This document shows, piece after piece, positions 1 to 9,274 of a stretch of DNA of 64,000 bases (position 1 is the first letter of the stretch; the number at the start of each line of letters is the position of its first letter). Made by a program: the position numbers and the translations under genes. The stretch spans positions 62,001-126,000 of the forward strand of contig VGZA01000005.1 of the NCBI GenBank assembly GCA_016872775.1, in the 5' to 3' direction. Source of the stretch: Planctomycetota bacterium. GTDB lineage: Bacteria; Planctomycetota; Planctomycetia; Pirellulales; Pirellulaceae. The notes below the pieces were generated by a model that was not told where the DNA came from, searched no databases, and was given only the letters and a program-made list of their open reading frames with translations.

Positions 1-106
1 TCGTCACTCCCAGGCTGTCGCGAATCAAGCGCACGTTCTGGTCTCGAGCACCAAACAGCGGCAGCACCAGCTTCGGATCGACCAACGAAATTGTCGCTTC
101 GGTCAT
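1..106 (-). CDS. PhoH-like protein, N-terminal fragment (runs off left edge)
   Basis: Only the first 35 residues are in the window. The ATG is at 104-106 and the frame stays open to base 1. The stretch VDPKLVLPLFGARDQNVRLI resembles the start of PhoH/PhoL-family proteins, where a short strand-helix element with the pattern LFGxxDxNLxLIxxxxGV precedes the P-loop ATPase domain. PhoH proteins are cytosolic ATPases linked to RNA metabolism. No P-loop is visible because the rest lies outside, so the assignment rests on this short pattern alone. Confidence 0.5.
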   Translation of the reverse strand, partial: MTEATISLVDPKLVLPLFGARDQNVRLIRDSLGVT

Positions 107-296
107 TCAAAAAGGTCGCCTTTGCCGGCCACCCCACGCGCTTCAGAACTGTCAAACGCAATAAGCAACTATAGCTAATCCCTCCGGCGAGAGGAAAGCC
201 TTTGGCGAATCAACAGCCAACAACTCGCGTATTTGCAGGCATTTACGGCAATCGCCTTTCTGTCCGGATTCGCCGGTCACAGCGATTTTGTCAGCC

Positions 297-354
297 GTAG
301 CACGGACATCTTGTCCGTCAGAACATTCTTGGACGGACAAGATGTCCGTCCTAC
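297..354. repeat. Inverted repeat of family A (copy 1 of 2)
   Basis: Two arms of about 23 bases are separated by a 12-base spacer. Each arm contains GGACATCTTGTCC or its complement GGACAAGATGTCC, and the outer ends read GTAG and CTAC. The element ends 4 bases beyond the stop codon of the rhomboid gene. A second copy with the same arm and spacer lengths lies at 31838-31895. It could act as an mRNA hairpin or terminator, or be a REP/MITE-like intergenic repeat. Confidence 0.85.
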
Positions 355-358
355 AGGC

Positions 359-1246
359 TCAGTCCCGCCCGCTCCGCCGCCGCAGCTTCTCGCGGGTCCG
401 TCGACTGTACTCTTCAAGCACCCGCCGTTCCCGATCGGTCAAACTGGAATCGCCGCTGGCGTTCAGTTTCGCCAGGACGCGGTCGCCCTCGATTTCCAGA
501 TCGGAATCGTCGTCGTCCAAGGCCGGGGCGTGGACCTTAAGCCGCGAACGTGATGTCCGCCACTTCCGTCGCAGGTTCGCCAGCCATGAACCGCCCGGCA
601 TCCGCCTCGTCAGTCGAATTCCCAGCCAAAAATAGACCGCACTGAACGCCAGCCCACAGAGATGGATATCAAACGCCGTTTGACGCGCGCCGAACCCTAA
701 CAAGTTCATCGCGACCACAACGATCCCGAGGACCCATGCAGGCATCGGCACAATAAAGATCAACGTCCGCTGCGGATGGTTCAGGATGAACAGCAACAAC
801 GTCGCCGCACAGGCTCCGGACGCTCCAAGAGCATCTCTTCCCGTAAAACCATATCGAATCAGGACGACCTGCTCCAAGGCAAACCACAATCCACCGACCA
901 ACAGCGAGACCAGATAAAACGCCAGGAACTCACGCTTGCCGTAACGATCTTCCAACTCTCGCCCAAAGATCCAGAGTGTAAACATGTTCAGGGCGAGGTG
1001 CAGCAGATCGGCATGCGCAAACCCGTAGCTGACCAGTTGCCAAATCTGAACGGGGTTGGTGATCGACTGGCTGGAAACGCGCATGCCGTGCTGGAACCAA
1101 TTAGGCCGGCCAGTGTCTTCGAGCACCAGGCCCGCCAGAAAAAAGAGTCCATTCAGCACGATCAGACCAGTGACCACACTTCGATTCGAGGAAACGAACG
1201 ATTCCCCTTCGTCGCCTCGGTAGTAATCTCGATCGTGAATTCCCAT
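359..1246 (-). CDS. Rhomboid-family intramembrane serine protease
   Basis: A 295-residue polytopic membrane protein. The catalytic dyad is visible: Ser143 in GASGA and His195 in FDIHLCG, in successive membrane segments. The upstream HxxxN element of rhomboid TM2 is present as HLALN (residues 83-87), followed by the conserved L1-loop side. Rhomboids cleave single-pass membrane proteins within the bilayer. A basic, charged cytosolic tail of about 75 residues follows the last membrane segment and ends in an Arg-rich stretch; that tail is not part of the core family. The gene is followed by family A repeat copy 1. No substrate is suggested by neighbours. Confidence 0.85.
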   Translation of the reverse strand: MGIHDRDYYRGDEGESFVSSNRSVVTGLIVLNGLFFLAGLVLEDTGRPNWFQHGMRVSSQSITNPVQIWQLVSYGFAHADLLHLALNMFTLWIFGRELEDRYGKREFLAFYLVSLLVGGLWFALEQVVLIRYGFTGRDALGASGACAATLLLFILNHPQRTLIFIVPMPAWVLGIVVVAMNLLGFGARQTAFDIHLCGLAFSAVYFWLGIRLTRRMPGGSWLANLRRKWRTSRSRLKVHAPALDDDDSDLEIEGDRVLAKLNASGDSSLTDRERRVLEEYSRRTREKLRRRSGRD

Positions 1247-1425
1247 CGCGGAGCGCCCTTATCGCAGCAGCAACTCTACGTTGCCTGCGCAAATCGAGCA
1301 AGCGTCATTCCGCCATCGACCCCTTCAGGAATAGGAAACGCTCGCCGGCGGGGCCGTGCGAAATGCGTCGTCAAGAAAGGGGCCGTCCTGCGACGCCGCG
1401 GTTCCAAACAGGCTACTCAGACAAG

Positions 1426-2958
1426 CTATTTGGCGGCGCGTTCGTTGGCCGCCTGCTGTGTATTCCTGATGATCTCGTCCGCCATCTGGGACTGCAGCAG
1501 CGCGATATCGTCGAACAGTTTCTGGTTCGATTCCTCGAAACCGGCAATGCGGTTGCGAACCGTTTCCAATTCGGTCCGAATTCGCTCCTCATATTCGGTT
1601 ATCGCGGCCAGATCGGCCTTGTGTCCCACGAGATCCTGCTGCAAGCGCATTAACTCTCGGGTACGGTAGTCGACTTGGGCCTGAAGTTTTTTCTGGATTT
1701 GATCGGTGTCGGATATCAAACGGGAGAGGAATTCAATCCGGATATCCATGTCGACAAGGCGACTGAAAATCTCATGGTAATGGAACTTGAAATCCTGCAA
1801 CGGACGGCGATAAACCGTTTCGAGCTTTTCACAAATGTCCTCGTTCGTCAGTTGATCGGCCGCTTGTAACGGAAGCAGTGCCAGGTCTCCGGCAACGAAC
1901 TTCGCTTTTTCCGAACGGCGCAGGTCGGACTGGACCGCCAGACCACTCAAATCAAAATACTCGGAATCGAGCCGCTGTTCCTTATTGGGGCTGTCGACCT
2001 CCATTTCGTACGGCTTCTTGAAGCGAACGCGCGCGTAAATACGGTCGGGCGGATCGTCTGGCTGCACCGCTTTGCCGTCGCGCAGAAACTGCAGTATCGT
2101 TTTCTCATAAGCCTCTTCGGTGACATCGGCCGGTCGCTTGATAAGGTATCGGATGATACCGTTGACCATCTGCTCCTGCTCTGCGTTCGGCGGCTGCCCG
2201 CCGTTTCGGAATTTCAGAAAATCCTCGAATGCATAATGAGAATCGGTCGGAATTCGTTCGTAGACCGTCACCGACGCTGCGCGCGTAACCAGGATCTGGT
2301 CCTGCAGGGGATCACCGGGCAACGTCCTTTTCAGCGAGACCGCGTCGGGGGAAGTGGCGAACACATCGAACTCACCAAGATAGGCGTCGGGAACGCTGAA
2401 CCCTTCTTCGACTTTCTCGGAAAACAGGTAGACAATCGTGTGCTCTTGAATGCCGTGGGCGCGGCCTTCCGCGGCCGGATCGGCGGCCGCAGGCGGCACC
2501 ACACCAGGCTGGGCCGGATTCGGCGCGGGTGGGACCGCGGGCGCTAACGGAACGCGCACCAGAACGTTGCCCTTCTCAGGGCCTTGATCGACGATGCCTT
2601 GAATTGCACAGTTACGAAAGACTCGGCCGCGTCCGACGAGCAAGCGATCGACCGCTCCTTTCGCCGCCGGCTGCGTCGCCATTTCGTCCTCCTTTAACAT
2701 CTGCGGCGTGCCTTGGATCAACTCCTCGTTCTTTTCTTTGGCTGTGTTCAAGTCCTTGAGCGTCTTGACGTATAGTTCGCCCCAAAACGCCCGCGTCTTC
2801 AACGACATCGACGCCATCGCCAGATACCAGAAGGACGACAGCATCACAAACGACAGAAACAGCAGGTGATACCACTTCCACGTTCGCGACGCCGGCCAGA
2901 AGCCAACGAAAAACAAAATGACCAGCAGGATCACAACCAGCAGGAGCACAGTTTCCAT
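1426..2958 (-). CDS. Membrane-anchored coiled-coil protein of unknown function
   Basis: 510 residues. Two hydrophobic segments lie at the N-terminus (about residues 3-20 and 30-50) with a short WPASRTWKW link, so the protein is probably inserted as a hairpin. The middle (about 110-380) is soluble and includes a short Pro/Ala-rich linker near 145-165. Residues about 395-500 are rich in Glu, Gln, Arg and Leu with heptad-like spacing, which suggests a coiled coil. I recognise no enzyme motif. It is separated from the rhomboid gene by about 180 bases with nothing recognisable in between; co-transcription is possible but not shown. Confidence 0.7.
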   Translation of the reverse strand: METVLLLVVILLVILFFVGFWPASRTWKWYHLLFLSFVMLSSFWYLAMASMSLKTRAFWGELYVKTLKDLNTAKEKNEELIQGTPQMLKEDEMATQPAAKGAVDRLLVGRGRVFRNCAIQGIVDQGPEKGNVLVRVPLAPAVPPAPNPAQPGVVPPAAADPAAEGRAHGIQEHTIVYLFSEKVEEGFSVPDAYLGEFDVFATSPDAVSLKRTLPGDPLQDQILVTRAASVTVYERIPTDSHYAFEDFLKFRNGGQPPNAEQEQMVNGIIRYLIKRPADVTEEAYEKTILQFLRDGKAVQPDDPPDRIYARVRFKKPYEMEVDSPNKEQRLDSEYFDLSGLAVQSDLRRSEKAKFVAGDLALLPLQAADQLTNEDICEKLETVYRRPLQDFKFHYHEIFSRLVDMDIRIEFLSRLISDTDQIQKKLQAQVDYRTRELMRLQQDLVGHKADLAAITEYEERIRTELETVRNRIAGFEESNQKLFDDIALLQSQMADEIIRNTQQAANERAAK

Positions 2959-3409
2959 GGAACGCTCGACGACAGGCGATGCGACGATCGCGCAATAGTG
3001 CGGCAGTGCGGGCGATAGAGTACCGTTCGATGATAAACTGGGTGATTTGGGGTGTCAAGAAAAGCGAAATTAGCTGTGGCCCCGGGCCGATTCCGCGTCC
3101 GGTATTTGCCATCGCTCGGCGGAAACCTCCAGTACGGCGGCACCTGGGCCTAAATTATCGCCGGAACTGGCAACCTTTACCGCTACCATTGGCACAATCG
3201 TTCAAGTCGGAACCTTCGCATGCCGAAACTTTCTGCTGGGAACCATTTCTCGGTGAAAGCTGGTCTGGTTGAAGGAAACAACCCCACCAAACGGTACCCG
3301 TACGGAAGTTGGATACGGCGGCATTGTCCAGAAGATCAACGGGTCGGCAGCGCAAAGCCAGCGGAGTGGGGTCCAAAACCGATTGGATTTTGATGGAGGG
3401 AGTGGGGGG
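2959..3409. other. Divergent intergenic region
   Basis: 451 bases between the membrane/coiled-coil gene (minus strand) and the MarR-type gene (plus strand). It must carry promoters for both. The short reading frames here have no coding character. A purine-rich GGAGGGAGTGGGGGG tract at its right end serves as the ribosome binding site of the MarR gene. I see no clear operator palindrome. Confidence 0.5.
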
Positions 3410-3949
3410 ATGGAAGACGCCAACGGGTCAGCCGGCGGCGAGCGAAGGCCTGAGCAGGGCCCGACTCATTGGCTGGAACTGGTCACGCAGATTTCGCTTT
3501 GCGGTCGGCAATTGCGCCGGCTGCTGGGCGAGGTCACGCTGCCGTGGAACCTTTCGGACACCGAATTTCTCTGCCTGTGGAGCTGTGCTCGGGGAGCGGG
3601 CAGTGGCGTAGCCCAACACGATCTTGCGGTATCGCTAAGTGTTTCGGCGGCCCAGATGAGCGGGCTGGTCTACGACCTTCGAGATCGAGGACTGCTGGAT
3701 CTTGAGCGCCCCGCCCGGGATCGTCGTCGGCAACAGTTGCGAATCACGGGTGCCGGCCAGCTGCTGCTGAAGCGCGTATTGGAGTCGATGACGGGACTGC
3801 TTGCCGAATTGGATCGACAGGTACCCCGCGACGATCAAAAAAGATTACACGAGAAACTGTTGCGGCTGAATACGTTGGCGCACCTGCAATCGGCCGGCAG
3901 CGTTTCGCGGGGACCTGCCGAGGATCGGCCGATGCGGAGGGCGTCGTGA
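3410..3949 (+). CDS. MarR-type winged-helix transcriptional regulator
   Basis: 179 residues from the ATG at 3410, chosen because a GGAGGGAGTGGGGGG tract sits just upstream; the frame is open further left, but that part looks non-coding. Residues about 60-130 have the MarR fold order: a recognition-helix stretch (LAVSLSVSAAQMSGLVYDL), then the wing with RDRRRQQLRITGAG, matching the family's DxRxxxxxLTxxG wing. A dimerisation helix follows. It lies about 105 bases upstream of, and on the same strand as, the TolC-adaptor-ATPase-permease run. MarR proteins often repress adjacent drug pumps, so local control of the pump is a reasonable inference. Confidence 0.8.
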   Translation: MEDANGSAGGERRPEQGPTHWLELVTQISLCGRQLRRLLGEVTLPWNLSDTEFLCLWSCARGAGSGVAQHDLAVSLSVSAAQMSGLVYDLRDRGLLDLERPARDRRRQQLRITGAGQLLLKRVLESMTGLLAELDRQVPRDDQKRLHEKLLRLNTLAHLQSAGSVSRGPAEDRPMRRAS

Positions 3950-4056
3950 GTGGCTCCCGAGATCGCTGCGGCGGCAAGCGCCTCAAAGTTGACCTCCCGA
4001 CCCCGCCGCAATAAGAGATCGCACAAGAGCTTTCAACTGCAACGAAAGGTCATACC

Positions 4057-6918
4057 ATGGACGGCGAACGACGACGGATCGAAACCTGTTGGATGTGGTT
4101 GGCTTGTGGATTGGCGTTCCTGATGCTGGCGAACGCCTGCAGTCGGTCACGCTATCGTCGTCTCGCGGATGCGGAGGCGGTTGATCTGATTCGCGAGAAG
4201 TCCGACCATCCCCACTGGGATCTACCGGACTACCATGTTTACGTCGATCCGCGTTCGCGCATGTTCGATCCGTTTGACCCGGACGGACCGCCGATGCCGC
4301 CGGACGATCCGACGTCGCACAAACTGATGCGTTTTGTGGACGGCAAGCGCGGATTCCCGCAGTGGCATCGCAACGGCGACACCCCTTTTGTCGAGAATCC
4401 TACCTGGCTCGACTACCTGCCGATGGACGAACGCGGAGTGCTGAAACTCGATTCCGAAAACGTCGTCGAGCTGGCGTTGATCCATTCGCCGACTTACCAG
4501 CGGTTGCAGGAGGAAATTTACCTTTCGGCGCTGGACGTCAGTTTCGAACGTTTCCGATTTGACACGCAGTTCTTCGCCGGTTATCAGACCTTTTTGACGG
4601 CGGACGGGCGTCAGCGCGCCGGCAGTGGCGGGAACTCCCGCAGCAACTTGACCACCAGCCTGTTCTCCAAAGGTCGTCGCGATATGGCGCTGCAAAAGTC
4701 GTTCACCACGGGGGCCGACCTGGTGGTCGGCATGGCCAATTCCCTGGTCTGGCAGCTGTCGGGTCCCGATGATTACAACGGCTCAACGCTGATCGACTTC
4801 GCCCTGGTGCAGCCACTGTTACGCAACGCCGGCCGGGACCGGATTCTGGAACGTTTGACAGTCGCCGAGCGAATTCTGCTGGCGAACGTGCGGCAGATGC
4901 AACGGTATCGGGGCGCTTTCTACGTGGACTTGTTGACCGGGCGTAACCCGGGGCAGGGGCCATCCCGTCGCGGTGGTGTTTTTGGCGCAGGTCTCGAAGG
5001 ATTTACGGGGGTTGGCGGCGGCGGCTTCGGCGGCGTCGGCGGCCAAGGCGCGGGGGCGGGCATTGGGGGCGGTGGAGCGACCGGCGCGGGTGCCCAGCAG
5101 GCCGGAGGCTACATCGGACTGCTACAACAGCAGCAACAGATTCGCAACCAGGAAGACAACATCGACCGACTGCGCGTCAATCTGCTGCGGCTCGAAATCA
5201 GCCTGCAGGAAATGCTCACGACGTTGCCCACCGATCAGGAAGCGATTCCACGACAACGCTTACAGGTGGCTCAGGCTCGTCAGGCATTGTTCCAGGCCGA
5301 AGGCCGATTACTCAACTCCCGAAATCAGTTCGAGCAGCAGCTCGACGCGTACAAAGCGCAAGTCGGATTGCCGCCGGAGATCTGCGTGGAGATCAAAGAC
5401 ACGATGCTCGACAAGTTCAATCTGATCGACGAAGCGATCAAGCCGCAACAGGCTCTGGTCGACGAGGTGATCGAGCGGATCGGGGAGATCAACGGCAAAA
5501 TTCTGGCAACCGCGATGGAGGAGAAGGACGAGACCACGAATATCACAAGACGTTCGATGGTCTGGACCGATGCCCTGCGTTTGCAATTGATGAAGCTTCG
5601 CGAGGAGCTGAAACCGATTGAGACCCTGCAGCAGGAGCTTCGCGGCACGAATTTGCCGCGCGTGGAAGACGATTTGCTCCATCTGGCCGAGGTACTTCCA
5701 GGCCGCCGAGCCGACCTGGCAAAACTGCGCAGCAAGCATGCCGAACTGGCAAAGTGCCCCTGCCCGCTCTTACCGGTACCGACTATCGATCCGATCGTAT
5801 TCGACGTCAAACGACTGGACGGCGTGCAACAGTCATTACGCACCGAAGTTAATCGGTTGACGGAACGGTTCCAGAATTATCCCGAGCGACTTGCGAAACT
5901 GAATGCCGACCTGGACCAGTTGTTGAAGCAGGGATCACAACTCGATCCTTTCCAGCTCTTCGAACAGATCCGCGACCTGGCGCTTCTTGGCAGCCAGGAT
6001 GTACTGATCGATTTGCGACTCGATATCCTTGCGCTGGAGATTGCTCAGGTTCGAGCGCGTACCGAGAGTATCTCCCTGGTGGACATTGACATTCCGGCCT
6101 GCGAAGCGATGCAGATCGCGTTGCGGTACCGGCATGACCTGATGAACGCCCGCAGCCAGCTTGTCGACTCGTGGCGCTTGATCGAGTTCAACGCCGACAA
6201 CCTCGAAAGCACGCTCGACCTGTTCTTCTCCGGCGACATGGGTAACACCACAAGCAATCCCTTTAATCTTAAGAGTACCACCGGCCGATTGCGCGTCGGC
6301 GTTCAGTTCGACGCACCGATCGTGAGACTGGCGGAACGGAATACGTATCGCCAATCGTTGATTGAATACCAGCAAGCGCGGCGTACGTATTATGCCGCCG
6401 AGGACGCAATCGCTCGCGGACTGCGAACGACGATTCGCACGCTCGAAAACAACCGTCTGAACTTTGAGTTCCAGCGGTTCTCCGTGCTGGTTGCGGCTGA
6501 ACAGATCGACTTGAACGAGGACATCCGAGTGCTCCGGGAAGCTCTGCGGCAGCCTTCGGGCGCTACCGCCGCCCGCGACTCGGTGTCGGCCTTGACCGAC
6601 CTGCTGAACGCTCAAAACGACTTCCTCAGCATCTGGGTGAACTACGATGTGCTGCGCCGCGCTCTGGACCTCGACCTGGGAACACTGCAACTGGACGAGC
6701 GGGGACTGTGGATCGATCCAGGCCCTGTCGGGCCAGATTTCGCAACGGTTGTTGCCGAGCGAATCCCGTTGGGGGACGAGGGATCGGTAATCGAACGGTG
6801 GGAATCGGAAGGAGTGATCCCGGAATACCGGCACACCCAGCCGGGATCAGGTCCGCAGCCTGGCATGTCGCCGGTGCCAACTCCTTCCGGTGCCCCAGTT
6901 TACTACGACGATCCGTAG
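4057..6918 (+). CDS. Enlarged TolC-family outer-membrane lipoprotein
   Basis: 953 residues, about twice the usual TolC length. A signal segment ends in a lipobox (LANAC, Cys28), predicting an outer-membrane lipoprotein. Residues about 125-300 form a first TolC-like alpha/beta portion (SENVVELALIHSPTYQRL). A Gly-rich stretch of about 45 residues follows (305-350), then long Gln/Leu/Arg coiled-coil segments (350-650). The second TolC-like half follows, with CEAMQIALRYRHDLMNA. Efflux outer-membrane factors of tripartite pumps have two such repeats. It is first in the run TolC, adaptor, ATPase, permease. Palindromic repeat B starts directly after its TAG stop. Confidence 0.82.
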   Translation: MDGERRRIETCWMWLACGLAFLMLANACSRSRYRRLADAEAVDLIREKSDHPHWDLPDYHVYVDPRSRMFDPFDPDGPPMPPDDPTSHKLMRFVDGKRGFPQWHRNGDTPFVENPTWLDYLPMDERGVLKLDSENVVELALIHSPTYQRLQEEIYLSALDVSFERFRFDTQFFAGYQTFLTADGRQRAGSGGNSRSNLTTSLFSKGRRDMALQKSFTTGADLVVGMANSLVWQLSGPDDYNGSTLIDFALVQPLLRNAGRDRILERLTVAERILLANVRQMQRYRGAFYVDLLTGRNPGQGPSRRGGVFGAGLEGFTGVGGGGFGGVGGQGAGAGIGGGGATGAGAQQAGGYIGLLQQQQQIRNQEDNIDRLRVNLLRLEISLQEMLTTLPTDQEAIPRQRLQVAQARQALFQAEGRLLNSRNQFEQQLDAYKAQVGLPPEICVEIKDTMLDKFNLIDEAIKPQQALVDEVIERIGEINGKILATAMEEKDETTNITRRSMVWTDALRLQLMKLREELKPIETLQQELRGTNLPRVEDDLLHLAEVLPGRRADLAKLRSKHAELAKCPCPLLPVPTIDPIVFDVKRLDGVQQSLRTEVNRLTERFQNYPERLAKLNADLDQLLKQGSQLDPFQLFEQIRDLALLGSQDVLIDLRLDILALEIAQVRARTESISLVDIDIPACEAMQIALRYRHDLMNARSQLVDSWRLIEFNADNLESTLDLFFSGDMGNTTSNPFNLKSTTGRLRVGVQFDAPIVRLAERNTYRQSLIEYQQARRTYYAAEDAIARGLRTTIRTLENNRLNFEFQRFSVLVAAEQIDLNEDIRVLREALRQPSGATAARDSVSALTDLLNAQNDFLSIWVNYDVLRRALDLDLGTLQLDERGLWIDPGPVGPDFATVVAERIPLGDEGSVIERWESEGVIPEYRHTQPGSGPQPGMSPVPTPSGAPVYYDDP

Positions 6919-6940
6919 TAGCTCGAAACTTGTTTCGAGT
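6916..6940 (+). repeat. Palindromic repeat of family B directly at the TolC stop codon
   Basis: After the TAG stop (6916-6918) comes TAGCTCGAAACTTG, and 6922-6939 is a perfect palindrome with 8-base arms CTCGAAAC and GTTTCGAG around TT. Related copies lie at 13546-13568 and, inverted, at 13814-13853, in each case containing or touching a TAG stop. It is not followed by a T-run, so if it terminates transcription it is not a classical intrinsic terminator. Confidence 0.75.
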
Positions 6941-7402
6941 CTTACTCCGCGTCGCGTGCCCCAGCGATCACGCACAACACTTTCACCGCAGAGATCACTG
7001 AGACCGCGGAGTCAGAGTACGGAAATGCCGCGGGAGATGGCCTGGAAGGGTCGTCGCAACTTTGGATCGGTCGGTCGGTTTAAATAACCGAAGGATCGAG
7101 GCGGTTACGGCAGCGCGCAGTGCCTTTCGATGGGAATGGCGGATTTTCCATCTGGGCTCTGGCAGACGCATAGGCAACTCGGGCTGGCGATTCCCTTGGT
7201 TTGCACACCCCCGGTTTTTCCGCCCGATCCCCTCGCCGGACCAATTTTGAGAGTGGCGGATCAGTCCGGCGCGACTATAATGACGGCGATCGATGCTATC
7301 GATGAAACCGACCCCCACCTGACAACTTGAGCCTGCCTTACGAGTCGGCGCGTAAGCCGACGATTGGAATCCCCCAAGAATCGGGGGAAAAAGGAGAATG
7401 CC
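6941..7402. other. Intergenic region between TolC and adaptor genes
   Basis: About 460 bases without a gene. It holds a stretch at 6984-7017 (CACCGCAGAG...GACCGCGGAG) that looks like a decayed internal repeat. A TATAAT lies at 7276-7281, a GTCGGC/GCCGAC hairpin at 7344-7361, and a CCCCC/GGGGG hairpin at 7371-7387 just before the AAGGAG ribosome binding site. The size of the gap and the TATAAT suggest that the adaptor and ABC genes have their own promoter in addition to any read-through from TolC. Confidence 0.5.
7276..7281 (+). promoter_or_regulatory. Possible -10 element upstream of adaptor gene
   Basis: A perfect TATAAT about 120 bases before the adaptor start. The best -35-like sequence (TTGAGA, 7248-7253) is 22 bases upstream, longer than the usual 16-18, so the assignment is weak. 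Confidence 0.3.
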
Positions 7403-9274
7403 ATGTCCCGTCCACGCTCGCGCGGAAACGCGATACTGCTGATTCTGGCCGTGATGGTCGTCGTTGCTATGGTGGCCGGCGGAATCTACTTTTTCATGCG
7501 TTCCGAAAATGCCAGCGGCGAAGGTCCCCTGGTCAAGGAAGTCAAGCTAGGCCCTTTCGACCATATCGTCTTGGAACAGGGCGAAGTGGAAAGCTCCAGC
7601 AACATCGAAATTCGCTGTGAGGTCAAATCGCGAAATACCTCCGGCACGCAGATCATCTGGGTCGTGCCGGAAGGTACGCATGTAAAAAAGGCGGATGTTC
7701 TGGTGCGACTCGATTCGTCCGCCTTGGAACGGGAACGGGATCAGCAGCAGATTTCCTGCAATTCCAGCGAAGCGGTGATGATTAACGCCCAGAACGTCTA
7801 TGAGGCGGCCCTGGTCTCCAAGGTCGAGTATCTGGAAGGGGCGTACAAGCAGGAGGAACAGGCTGCCAACAGCGAGCAGTTCTTCGCGGAGCAAAACCTG
7901 CGTACAGCGGAATTGCTCTATCGATCGGCCGAACGTCTCGCGGCCAAAGGCGTCATCTCGCCGTTCCAGTTGGAGGGCGACAAATTCGCAATCGACAAGG
8001 CGCAAGCGGAACTGGCCAAGGCCAAAACGCGCTTGCACGTGTTGCAGCAGTATACGAAGCCGAAAATGCTGAAGCAGTTCGACGCCGATATCGCCACCGC
8101 CAATGCTAAATGGAATGCCGAGAAAAGCAGTCACGATCTGGAGAAGAAAAAGCTCAAGGACATTCTCGATCAGATCGTCAAATGCGAGATCAAGGCGCCG
8201 GCGGACGGACAGGTCGTCTTTGCGAATGTGGCCAGCAATCGTGGCGGCGGTTCGGGTGAGTTTGTCGTCGAGGCAGGCGTGAACGTCCGCGAAGGTCAGA
8301 CGATTTTGAAACTGCCCGATCCAACCCAGATGCAGGTCAAAGCGAAGATTAACGAATCGCGGGTGACGCTCGTGCGGGCCGGCATGCCCGTATTAGTTCG
8401 ACTCGAAGCGTTTGGCGACCGGATCAGTCAAGGCGAAGTCACCAAGGTCAATCCCTATCCCGAACCGGGCAGCTGGTTCAGCAGCCAGGTGAAAGAGTAT
8501 GCCACGTACGTGAAAATCACCGATCCCCCCGAGGGAATTCGACCTGGTCTGAACGCCGAAGTCCGCGTGTTTGTCGAACAGATTCCCGAAGTGCTGCAGG
8601 TTCCGGTTCAAGGGATTTTTGAACATGGCCCCGACTTTTATTCGGTGGTCCGAAAAAGCGCCGAAGGCCAGCCTCTGAAACATGAATTGCGGAAAATCAA
8701 AGTCGGTTCGTCCAACGACAAGTTTGTGACGATCAAGGAAGGCCTTAAAGAAGGCGAAGAGGTCATGTTGGACGCTCGCAAGCTCGTCGAAAAGGAACTG
8801 CCCAAAGTGGAACGAGTTCCGGACAGCGTACCCAACAAGGGTTCAGTCGCTGGCGGCGCGGCTCCGACGGGCAAGAGCGATGGTGCTCCTGGCTCCCCAG
8901 GCGCAGGTCCCAGCCCTGGCGCGGTTGCGGGTGGTCCTGGCGCGGGTGGTCCTGGCGCGGGTGGTCCCGGCGCGGGTGGTCCCGGCGCGGGTGGTCCCGG
9001 CGCGGGTGGTCCTGGTGGCGGCGGAGGCGGACGCGGCAAGCGTGGCAATTTCAGTCCCGATCAGATGTTTGCCGCGCGAGATACAAACGGGGATGGAAAA
9101 ATCACTTCCGATGAACTCGAGGGGATTCCCGAGCAGTTTCGCGCGGGGATGATGCGCATGGATACGGATAGCGACGGTGCCATCTCCAAGGATGAATTCA
9201 CTCAAGGAATGGCGCAGTTTTCTCGAGGTGGCGGAGGTGGTGGAGGCGGCCCGCCTGGAGGGGCTGGTCCGTGA
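7403..9274 (+). CDS. MacA/HlyD-type periplasmic adaptor with EF-hand tail
   Basis: 623 residues from the ATG at 7403, chosen for AAGGAG at 7391-7396; an upstream in-frame ATG lacks such a site. An N-terminal membrane anchor (about 10-30) precedes a lipoyl/barrel-sandwich half, a coiled-coil hairpin (about 95-250), the second lipoyl half (CEIKAPADGQVVFANV) and beta-barrel/membrane-proximal domains. The C-terminus is unusual: five Gly-Ala-Gly-Gly-Pro repeats, then two EF-hand loops (DTNGDGKITSDE and DTDSDGAISKDE), then a Gly-rich end. Adaptors link inner-membrane transporters to TolC. The stop overlaps the ATPase GTG start (GTGA), indicating translational coupling. Confidence 0.85.
   Translation: MSRPRSRGNAILLILAVMVVVAMVAGGIYFFMRSENASGEGPLVKEVKLGPFDHIVLEQGEVESSSNIEIRCEVKSRNTSGTQIIWVVPEGTHVKKADVLVRLDSSALERERDQQQISCNSSEAVMINAQNVYEAALVSKVEYLEGAYKQEEQAANSEQFFAEQNLRTAELLYRSAERLAAKGVISPFQLEGDKFAIDKAQAELAKAKTRLHVLQQYTKPKMLKQFDADIATANAKWNAEKSSHDLEKKKLKDILDQIVKCEIKAPADGQVVFANVASNRGGGSGEFVVEAGVNVREGQTILKLPDPTQMQVKAKINESRVTLVRAGMPVLVRLEAFGDRISQGEVTKVNPYPEPGSWFSSQVKEYATYVKITDPPEGIRPGLNAEVRVFVEQIPEVLQVPVQGIFEHGPDFYSVVRKSAEGQPLKHELRKIKVGSSNDKFVTIKEGLKEGEEVMLDARKLVEKELPKVERVPDSVPNKGSVAGGAAPTGKSDGAPGSPGAGPSPGAVAGGPGAGGPGAGGPGAGGPGAGGPGAGGPGGGGGGRGKRGNFSPDQMFAARDTNGDGKITSDELEGIPEQFRAGMMRMDTDSDGAISKDEFTQGMAQFSRGGGGGGGGPPGGAGP
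8939..9013 (+). repeat. Five tandem 15-bp repeats inside the adaptor gene
   Basis: The unit GGCGCGGGTGGTCCY occurs five times in a row and encodes Gly-Ala-Gly-Gly-Pro each time. It forms a flexible linker between the adaptor body and the EF-hand pair. In-frame units like this can change copy number by slippage. Confidence 0.9.

Noticed and set aside
5935-6834. Minus-strand reading frame of about 300 codons opposite TolC
   Set aside because: Overlaps the second TolC repeat, which has strong family character; no start context.
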